A stretch of DNA of 64,000 nt. Origin: Formosa haliotis. GTDB taxonomy: Bacteria > Bacteroidota > Bacteroidia > Flavobacteriales > Flavobacteriaceae. The position numbers and the translations under genes were made by a program. The stretch spans positions 1,299,501-1,363,500 of the forward strand of contig NZ_BDEL01000001.1 of NCBI RefSeq assembly GCF_001685485.1. The letters run 5' to 3'. Positions 57,859 through 64,000 of the stretch are shown one piece after another (position 1 is the stretch's first letter; each line of letters starts with the position of its first letter). The notes under the pieces were generated by a model. That model was not told the DNA's origin. It saw nothing but the letters and a program-made list of their open reading frames with translations, and ran no database searches.

Positions 57859-57886
57859 AACGCCATATTTTAAACATTTGGAAACA
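57859..57886 (-). promoter_or_regulatory. Degenerate copy of the bipartite element upstream of the sigma remnant
   Basis: Minus strand TGTTTC (57881-57886), 17 bases, GCGTT (57859-57863): three mismatches of eleven against the other four sites but identical spacing. No T-tract upstream. Possibly a decayed or weak promoter. Confidence 0.3.
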
Positions 57887-58072
57887 ACATCAAAATGGAT
57901 TATTATTTTATAGAATTACATAATTTATTATATAAACGCAAAACAACATGGCAAGGAGTGACTAGGTTCTAATAATTATTAATTTTTAGAATCTGTTTTT
58001 TGCTGTTACATAAATCGTTTGTGGAGAATCAATTTTATTGACTTCACTTTTCTGTGAAGCCATATAAACTAT

Positions 58073-58099
58073 TGTAGGGAGACCGAGATTTGAACTCGA
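58073..58099 (-). pseudogene. tRNA 3'-end remnant 1
   Basis: On the minus strand TCGAG-TTCAAAT-CTCGG forms a T-arm (one G-U pair) followed by TCTCCCTACA, like an acceptor 3' strand. No matching 5' acceptor, D-arm or anticodon arm is found upstream. Just after it a perfect hairpin (58042-58047 with 58054-58059, CTTCAC/GTGAAG) looks like an old tRNA terminator. Confidence 0.5.
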
Positions 58100-58304
58100 C
58101 ACATTAGGAATAATAATCTTCAAAAAGCACTTTTTTCTAAGCCAATAATAAGATACTTCTATAATTATTGAAAGAACCAAAGCAATCAATAGTCTTCACA
58201 TATGTTTACCATTATTAAATTATAAGTATCAGACTTGCCTACATCAATTTACCTCTAAATTCACCAAATGAATATTTTAAGGCCAGACTCTAGGTGACTA
58301 ACCC

Positions 58305-59238
58305 TTACTTATACCTTTCTATAATTTGCACTGCCTTTGGCAATAATGGTATACGAATTGGATTAGTGGTTTTTTCACGTCTGTAATAAATCCATAATCC
58401 ACCATCTATTCCAATAACTACATTATCTGCTGTCCTATTAATCATTTCAATATAACTCAAACTAGTATAGCAAGCGAATACAAATAAATCCTTTACCAAA
58501 TTCAGTCGAGGGGATTAAAAACAACTTATTTTCTATAACTTGAAGCTCTTCGCTACTCAAAAAACTTCTGTCATTTTTAATAAATTTAGATTTGAAACTC
58601 ACAAATGGGTCACGTTCTATCCACCCCAATTTAAACGATAGGTTTATCAATTTCCTAAAGCGCTCTATATGCTTCATCACCGTATTATTAGCCATGGGTT
58701 TTTGATGATCCACAGGCATATAACCTCTAAGATACTTCTCGAACTTAATAATAAAGTGATAATCGAGTTCCCTTAAATATAAGTCCGTGGTTTTATAGCT
58801 TTTTAGTAAAAATTTTGAAATATATTTTTGTGTAGTAAAGTAGTTTTTTTGTGTTCCCCACTTTAATTTATTTACCATATCTTCATTATGGTAATTTACG
58901 ATATCCATAATTGAATGGCTAGTATCGTCTTGCCCAAAATATCTTGCCTTAATTGCTTGAGAAGTAATTAACTTTTTTTCTCCCATTAAATCCCTATAAC
59001 ATTTAAAAAGATGATTAAAGGTTTCGTCTAAATAACTATTAAGCATTCTAGATTTCTGGTTGGTTCCACGGGCTCAATTTTTATGGATATCCCAATCAGT
59101 TATCAAAACTTTACGTTTTAAACTAATGGTTGTACGCTTACCATTTACGGTAATTCTTGCATAAATTGATGCATGTTCTTTTTTTGCCCTAGAAAAGTCT
59201 ACCCAGAACAAAATACTGAAGGTGGTGGATGTTTTCAT
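58305..59238 (-). pseudogene. Tyrosine recombinase (integrase), multiply broken
   Basis: Reading from ATG at 59238, the arm-binding domain (SILFWVDFSRAKKEHASIYA; ITVNGKRTTISLKR) ends at an in-frame TGA (59074-59076). The same frame continues with ARGTNQKSRMLNSYLDETF and a SAM-like core-binding domain (NTVMKHIERFRKLINLSFKL). Near 58499 a one-base shift leads into the start of the catalytic domain (VKDLFVFACYTSLSY; IPLLPKAVQIIERYK), which then stops. The His-x-x-Arg and Tyr part is missing. It is a dead Bacteroidota-type integrase, the relic of an integrated element. Confidence 0.9.
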
Positions 59239-59434
59239 AATTTCGTCTTTTTGTTAACACATATTCATTGTTATCAGACGAAAGTCAAATCACTTATAAA
59301 GATACATTTATTTACTGACTATCAAAATCTTAGTCTAAATCTGGTCAACAAATTTTAAGATTTTATTTTGTTATCCGATTTGTTGACATTTTATTAAATA
59401 TTATTTGTTTTATTTTGATGTCACAAAAAAACAA

Positions 59435-59468
59435 AAAAACCTGATAATCATAAGATTAACAGGTTTTT
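59435..59468 (-). terminator. Strong hairpin terminator
   Basis: AAAAACCTG (59435-59443) pairs with CAGGTTTTT (59460-59468); inside, after one A-A mismatch, TAATC pairs with GATTA around an ATAA loop. It follows the tRNA remnant at 59491-59512 on the minus strand and was probably that tRNA's terminator. Confidence 0.7.
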
Positions 59469-59490
59469 GATATAGTTTGATACTATATAA

Positions 59491-59512
59491 AGTCGGGGTG
59501 GCAGGATTAACC
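59491..59512 (-). pseudogene. tRNA 3'-end remnant 2
   Basis: Minus strand GGTTAATCCTGCCACCCCGACT looks like a T-arm 3' half plus acceptor strand (CCTGC, then CACCCCGAC). The loop lacks the CG of a normal TTCGAAT, and no 5' half with TCGGGGT is found in the ~80 bases upstream. A decayed tRNA or an attachment site left by tRNA-targeting integration. Confidence 0.5.
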
Positions 59513-59905
59513 ATCAAACCACAACCCACAGATCTTCAACACACTAACACCGTTACGTATTAATTACTCACCGAATAGTACACTTTATTAACAAGAACTA
59601 TAAAACAAAAATTAGCTTATCATTTCTATGTATAAAGATACAATTAAAATTAACCCTATTTAAATATTATTGATTGTTGAAATAGTATTTTTAAATCTGA
59701 TAGAATATTTTCTGCTCAAAATTATGACGGGTAATACCTTATAATAAATGTAACAAATGGTCAATTTCTTTAATTATTCTTAATTAAGGAGTATTGAAGC
59801 ATGTTAAAATTCAAGATATTCAAACCTCTACTCAACCATTTAAAATAAATTCAGGAAATCAGTAATCAAAACTAAAATATCCAAAACCTTAAAACATTTA
59901 ACATT

Positions 59906-60190
59906 ATGGCCACAAGTATCGTAACAACAGAAGACCTTATTGAGTTTAGAGCAAAACTTCTACAGGATATCAAAACCCTATTATCGAATAAGGATAAGAA
60001 AGAGTTCAAAAAACATATTAGATCCTCCGAAGTTATGAATCTTTTAAATATTAGCCCTGGAACATTACAAAACTTTCGTATAAACGGAACAATACCATAT
60101 ACCAAAATTGGAAATATTATCTATTATAAGTTAACAGACATTCAAAAGATATTAGAAGAGAATAGAATATCAGATGGAGGTCCATATTAA
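59906..60190 (+). CDS. Small helix-turn-helix DNA-binding protein (excisionase-like)
   Basis: 94 residues, MATSIVTTEDLIEFRAKLL. The C-terminal half holds a MerR/HTH_17-type motif: RSSEVMNLLNISPGTLQNFR, then NGTIPYTKIGNIIYYKLTDI. Proteins of this type in Bacteroidota accompany integrases and act as excision or transfer regulators. It is intact and lies 0.7 kb from the broken integrase in opposite orientation. No neighbour with a related function remains. Confidence 0.82.
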   Translation: MATSIVTTEDLIEFRAKLLQDIKTLLSNKDKKEFKKHIRSSEVMNLLNISPGTLQNFRINGTIPYTKIGNIIYYKLTDIQKILEENRISDGGPY

Positions 60191-61386
60191 ATTACTATTT
60201 ATTCTAATGCTTTACCTTATAATGCTCAAGTCTGTCTTGAGCATTATTTATTTTGTGTAATTGCTATTTGCTAAACTCAAACTTATTCTCTAAAAAACTG
60301 CTTAATAATTAATCTATTAAATATACTGAAATCCAATTTTAATAGCTTGTCTTATTTTCTAAATTTCATTTTTTTACTTCACTACATTTCCATTCTATAA
60401 TCCGAGTTTTTTTTCTGTGGAATAACTTATTCAAAAAAGAATTCCGAAATGGTTATTAAGGGTTTGGTTGATGCTTCTCAATACTCATTGATAATAGTCA
60501 TCATTCAGTCAAAACATGTTTTTAGAACCTACTCTAATGTTTCTTTTCTGATTCCTAAATATTCCACAGGAAAAATACACTTCATTTCAAAAAACTTAAG
60601 CCTCAAAAGTAAAGTTATCGACTAGGTCTTCCTCATATTTTTACTAGCCCTCTTGAACTTTTCTATCATAGAAACCCTACTTCAAAATTTCAAATCTTTC
60701 TCCTTTATTATCTGTATTCATAGTTTTGGGTAAAAAATGTACCGGTTTTATTAGGCTGAGCTGGTTTTTGGGTAAAAAAACAGATAATGAATTGGTTGAA
60801 AGCCGAAACCAATAAACACAATAACCTAAAAACCAACTAATTATAAAAAACATGAAATTAGTAACCGCGAGCTAGCGGGTTACCCTCTTGCTCTTCAATT
60901 TCGTCCCGTAACATCGGGACAAAAATCAGACTACTAGATAAGCTCTACTTCGAATGGAATAATTAAATAGTGGTCAATTATTGTTTTCACTATAAAAAAA
61001 TTTACGATGATTATTTTTTAATCAAAACTCAAATAATTTAGAATTAACAAAACCTATATCATTCATTTCAAAAGAATACTCATTTTTTTTAATTTAATTA
61101 TATTTCTTTTTTTACTGCGAATTAACATCCAATATTCAAGCTTGACAAAGACTTATAAAAGTGGTGAGACCCGAACCCGGTTATGCAGTCTTCAAGTTTG
61201 AATATTGTAATTTTGCAGTCTAAAAAAGAACATTTATAAACTTTCAGGATGAAAAATATTTCAATTGTATTTGATTTTTTTTACATCCATTAAAAAGAGT
61301 ATAAAGCTCTGCTCTTTAGCATGTCTAACAACTTTTTTAAAAAAAAATTGATAGTACTTTAAGATCAAGGCTTTAAAATTAGTAAA
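60191..61386. other. Gene-free, relic-rich stretch with small hairpins
   Basis: About 1.2 kb without a convincing ORF. Visible structures: an 8-bp hairpin with one bulge (GTAACCGC / GCGGGTTAC, 60861-60883) and a perfect 6-bp hairpin GTCCCG-TAACAT-CGGGAC (60903-60920) just after it. A larger palindrome at 61130-61207 is listed separately. Probably decayed mobile-element DNA. Confidence 0.5.
61130..61207. repeat. Long imperfect palindrome enclosing a tRNA-like end
   Basis: CAATATTCAAGCTTGA (61130-61145) pairs with TCAAGTTTGAATATTG (61192-61207), with one G-U pair, and a second stem AAGACT (61148-61153) / AGTCTT (61187-61192) lies almost directly inside. The loop contains, on the minus strand, CCGGGTTCGGGTCTCACCAC, which looks like a tRNA T-arm/acceptor end with an internal deletion (remnant 3). 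Confidence 0.6.
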
Positions 61387-61569
61387 ATGGAAAATAGAAG
61401 ACTGAGGAAAGTATTATTTATTTGCAGTTTCTCGGCAAGTAAGTATTATAAAGATTTTAAACAATTATATTTCTGGATTATAACAAAAGAGAGTGGTGAA
61501 AATCTAGCTCAAATTACATTCTGGAATAAACTATTAAAACAAGATTTTGCCATTGCTAAACCTCATTAG
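61387..61569 (+). pseudogene. C-terminal remnant of an IS110-type transposase
   Basis: 60 residues, ENRRLRKVLFICSFSASKYY then LLKQDFAIAKPH. From memory this follows the C-terminal block of Bacteroidota IS110 transposases (LRKVLFMCSL.A.KYNK..KELY......K.K..A.IAV.NKLLKQ.FAIAK), with decay in between. The upstream part of the transposase is not recognisable. It marks an old insertion in this mobile-relic region. Confidence 0.6.
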
Positions 61570-61924
61570 TGACATGATGAAAACTAAAGTAGTAATTTAG
61601 TAAGTTGAACCGAATTTTTTAATCACTTTATAAATCTTAGGCGACATTATAACAGTAAGTTTATTAATCATTATATATCCGAAAGTTAACATATAGGGTA
61701 GTTTTTTTTACACCTTGATGACCCTAACCTCAGCAAAAGAATATCATTAATTAATAATTTTTACGGATAGAATAAATCATTAACAGATTAAATTTAGCAA
61801 ATCGGATATAAAAAACAGGAACAATCGAATTCAATAAGAATATCCCTAAATTCTTATAAATAATTCTTTATATATGAGCTGCAATTAAATTACATGGTCT
61901 AACTTTTTTAAATATTCAAAAAAC

Positions 61925-61955
61925 AAAAAAGGATACCCTCAGGATATCCTTTTTT
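61925..61955 (-). terminator. Intrinsic terminator of the T9SS gene at 61983
   Basis: AAAAAAGGATA (61925-61935) pairs with TATCCTTTTTT (61945-61955); the T-run is on both sides. It lies 28 bases after the stop of the minus-strand gene 61983-62783. Confidence 0.8.
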
Positions 61956-61982
61956 AAAACAAACTAACTTGTAATTGTTATA

Positions 61983-62783
61983 TTATCTTAAAAGTAGTTT
62001 TACTGATTTTTGACCTTCAACGGTTTTAACAGTTGCAATATAAAGTCCAGGTCTAAAGGTAAAACTCGTGTCACTAGACGTTTCCACAGTTTGTACTAAT
62101 GCACCTGTAAGGCTATAAATATTAATTGAGGTTGCATACTTTACATTAGAAACTTCAATTCTGTTTCCAATGGCTTTAAGGTTTGTAGAAACTTGAAATG
62201 CTTTCTTATTAATACTCAATGTTGTTTCTCCAACATTAGCACTCGCTTCAATTTTATACAGACTAAAGTTATTAGTACCATAAATATAAATATTTCCAAT
62301 ACCGCCGGTATAACTTGCTGAAAGAATAACATAATCTTTATCATTTAATGGCGCATCATATTGCCCTAAAACATTAGTGCCATCCGTTACTAAAAGACTA
62401 CGCTCACTACTACCACCGCTTCGACACCAAATTTTCACATCGCAATCACCCTTTACGGCAAATTTTAAATAACGTACAGTTGGCATATTTCCTGTTGCTG
62501 CCCCACCTCCATTTAATTTATAACGATTCGCCGCGGTAAAACCATCACTAAACTTACTATCGTCAACGGGAGCATCTTCTATCTCCCCCATAAGGTTTTC
62601 ACTGTCGGAATGGGGATACGCTGCCAAATTATCTAGTAAGACACCTGAACCTCCGGAAGGAATACCATCATTCACAGGAAAATATCCTCCGCCATCATTT
62701 CCCAAATCCCAAGTCTTTTGAGCGTGAATTGATAACGAAAAAAATAAAATTGGTACAATAATTAATAGTAATTGTTTTTTCAT
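61983..62783 (-). CDS. T9SS-secreted protein in a pectin locus
   Basis: 266 residues. Signal peptide MKKQLLLIIVPILFFSLSIH. The N-terminal ~165 residues (TWDLGNDGGGYFPVNDGIPS; KFAVKGDCDVKIWCRSGGSS; GGIGNIYIYGTNNFSLYKIE) look like the beta-sandwich ahead of the catalytic domain in many flavobacterial pectinases, here standing alone, so carbohydrate binding is plausible. The type A T9SS sorting domain is at ~190-266 (SINIYSLTGALVQTVETSSD; GLYIATVKTVEGQKSVKLLL). It is the next gene after the pectinesterase and has a similar C-terminus. Confidence 0.75.
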   Translation of the reverse strand: MKKQLLLIIVPILFFSLSIHAQKTWDLGNDGGGYFPVNDGIPSGGSGVLLDNLAAYPHSDSENLMGEIEDAPVDDSKFSDGFTAANRYKLNGGGAATGNMPTVRYLKFAVKGDCDVKIWCRSGGSSERSLLVTDGTNVLGQYDAPLNDKDYVILSASYTGGIGNIYIYGTNNFSLYKIEASANVGETTLSINKKAFQVSTNLKAIGNRIEVSNVKYATSINIYSLTGALVQTVETSSDTSFTFRPGLYIATVKTVEGQKSVKLLLR

Positions 62784-62965
62784 AATTTTTAGGTTTTAGT
62801 TAAATCGATCACTTGATTGTAATCGATTGCCTAATTTAAGAAATTATATTCGATGATAAATAAAAAATTTTCATTTTAACACACTTAAAATTCTTTTTTC
62901 GCAGCAAAATGGATTTATAAGTATTCAATTCATAATTTAAACCAAACTTTATTGTTGAAAAATAA

Positions 62966-62999
62966 AAGCGAGCGTGTAAAATAAATAATACGCTCGCTT
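62966..62999 (-). terminator. Intrinsic terminator of the pectinesterase gene
   Basis: AAGCGAGCGT (62966-62975) pairs perfectly with ACGCTCGCTT (62990-62999), 14-base loop, followed on the minus strand by TTTATTTTT. It lies 26 bases after the pectinesterase stop. Confidence 0.85.
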
Positions 63000-63025
63000 C
63001 ATTTAGACAGAATTAGGAGAAATTA

Positions 63026-64000
63026 TTAATGTGCAGAAATTTTCACCACTTTTACACCTACTGCATCTTTAATCCTTAAAATATACAGTCCGTTCTTTAA
63101 ATTAAAATGGGAATCACCAACAACATCAATAGAGTTTACCAGAGCTCCAGTAAAACTATATACTTGAATATTTGTTTTAGAAGTTACATTTGAAAGATAA
63201 ACATTCCCTTTGTAAGCTTTAACTACCACCGAGTTTGTTGAGCTAATATGATCATTAACACTCAGTACCAATGTCTCAATAGGATCCCAATCATCATTCC
63301 CTTTTGTGAATTCAAAAGGATCGATATTTGTACCATCCTTCAATATTGGAGATGACAAAACAGTAGACCAGGAAGCGCGACTTGCCGTATTATCTACTAA
63401 AGCTTTCTCTATTGTTCCGTATTCATACATTAAATCGGACTCCCCACTTAAAGAGTTTGTCCATCCAGCTGGACTAATTAACGATTGTCCTTCGGCCCCT
63501 GGATAGGTTGATGCATCGATATTTGTTTTGTAGAATACCACCTCACTAGTATTGGCTCTCCAAGGACGCCCAAAATAGCCTGGTTTAGCTCCATGGGTTG
63601 ATGCTGTTTCAACACCTGGAACCGTCGATTTTACATGGCATTCGTACATTAAGTAGCCTCTGCCAGAATCTTGTTGTGCCGCGGTAATATAGGCCGCATC
63701 ACTAGAAGTATCACTGGTATTAAATACAAAATCTGTTTGATAGAAAACTGCAGTCATGCCTCCAAAAATATAATCGACTGCCCCCATCATAGCACCTTTG
63801 TAAACCACAACTCTTGATCCTACGCCACCGTAAAATGAATCTTGGCGCCCAATAACACGACAGTTATTTAACACAACCTTATCGGTATTGTTTGCAATCC
63901 CAATAGCAGCTGCTTGAGTAACATAGCCTTTAGAACGATCTTGAACCTCAGTATTTCCGTAATCGGTTGGTCTTACAGGTTCTGAAGCAGTATTTTTAGC
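63026..64000 (-). CDS. Pectinesterase (CE8) with T9SS sorting domain, C-terminal part
   Basis: About 324 residues are visible; the frame is open to the window edge (QAAAIGIANNTDKVVLNNCR lies before the first in-window GTG/ATG), so the N-terminus is missing. CE8 motifs: CRVIGRQDSFYGG (catalytic Asp in QDSF), GAVDYIFGGMTAVFYQTDFV (nucleophilic Asp in VDYIFG) and YFGRPWRANTSEVVFYKTNI (substrate Arg in GRPW). A type A T9SS domain forms the C-terminus (NIQVYSFTGALVNSIDVVGD; GLYILRIKDAVGVKVVKISA). It removes methyl esters from homogalacturonan outside the cell or at its surface, preparing pectin for lyases. Confidence 0.93.
   Translation of the reverse strand, partial: AKNTASEPVRPTDYGNTEVQDRSKGYVTQAAAIGIANNTDKVVLNNCRVIGRQDSFYGGVGSRVVVYKGAMMGAVDYIFGGMTAVFYQTDFVFNTSDTSSDAAYITAAQQDSGRGYLMYECHVKSTVPGVETASTHGAKPGYFGRPWRANTSEVVFYKTNIDASTYPGAEGQSLISPAGWTNSLSGESDLMYEYGTIEKALVDNTASRASWSTVLSSPILKDGTNIDPFEFTKGNDDWDPIETLVLSVNDHISSTNSVVVKAYKGNVYLSNVTSKTNIQVYSFTGALVNSIDVVGDSHFNLKNGLYILRIKDAVGVKVVKISAH

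Larger units (their letters stand above)
59239..59905. other. Non-coding stretch with terminator and tRNA relic
   Basis: About 670 bases between the integrase relic and the small HTH gene. Contents seen: the hairpin at 59435-59468 and the tRNA-like end at 59491-59512. I see no coding frame in the rest. Confidence 0.5.

Noticed and set aside
57986..58189. 67-residue minus-strand ORF
   Set aside because: It runs across the tRNA-like T-arm and its terminator hairpin, has no family resemblance, and appears to be a chance frame through relic RNA-gene sequence.
60861..60920. Paired small hairpins as a CRISPR or attachment array
   Set aside because: Only two unlike hairpins, no repeated unit and no spacers.

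Overview
The window reads as chromosomal DNA of a marine-type member of the Flavobacteriaceae (Bacteroidota). It is AT-rich, and it carries SusC/SusD pairs, TonB-dependent receptors with a carboxypeptidase-regulatory-like N-terminus, a hybrid two-component regulator, T9SS C-terminal sorting domains and a FecI/FecR-type ECF sigma/anti-sigma pair. No rRNA, intact tRNA or CRISPR array was seen.

Region 1 (1-9.2 kb) is a sugar-catabolism operon on the minus strand (MFS permease, Gfo/Idh/MocA oxidoreductase, TIM-barrel isomerase, ThuA-like protein). It is followed by an AraC regulator and a divergent orphan TonB-dependent receptor. Between 8127 and 9259 lies a compact unit: one secreted-protein gene bracketed by two nested sets of inverted repeats. 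Region 2 (9.3-22.4 kb) holds a PVC-type cytochrome dehydrogenase, a GH3 glucosidase, a nucleoside-hydrolase-like protein, a 1392-residue HTCS regulator and a DctPQM TRAP transporter. This fits uptake and breakdown of a plant or algal sugar or sugar acid. Region 3 (22.9-28.9 kb) has a LytS/LytTR pair, a vanadium-haloperoxidase-type protein and another orphan TonB receptor.

Region 4 (29.4-57.9 kb) is the most interesting part. It has an ECF sigma factor, FecR, an STN-containing SusC, SusD and two lipoproteins, one of which looks like an Mx1 metallopeptidase that has lost HExxH. It also has three M16 peptidases (one split by a -1 frameshift), a trypsin-like protease, three tandem thioredoxin-fold proteins, a DsbD-type reductase and a free-standing DsbD-alpha domain. 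Four places share the bipartite element TGTCAC-N17-GCGTC on the minus strand, each with a T-tract just upstream. They stand before FecR, before the thioredoxin operon, before the M16/DsbD operon and before a T9SS protein gene. A weaker version precedes a truncated second sigma gene. I infer that these are the promoters of the resident sigma factor. They would join the blocks into one regulon for importing, reducing and degrading a protein or peptide, possibly one rich in disulfides.

Region 5 (57.9-61.9 kb) is a mobile-DNA graveyard: a broken tyrosine recombinase, three degenerate tRNA 3' ends in one orientation, a small excisionase-like HTH gene and the C-terminal tail of an IS110-type transposase. 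Region 6 (61.9-64 kb) is the edge of a pectin locus: a T9SS-secreted protein and the C-terminal part of a CE8 pectinesterase that runs off the window.

Two genes (M16 at 44.07 kb and T9SS at 57.04 kb) are split by -1 shifts at homopolymer runs that also form slippery heptamers. Sequencing error, true mutation and programmed frameshifting cannot be told apart from sequence alone.
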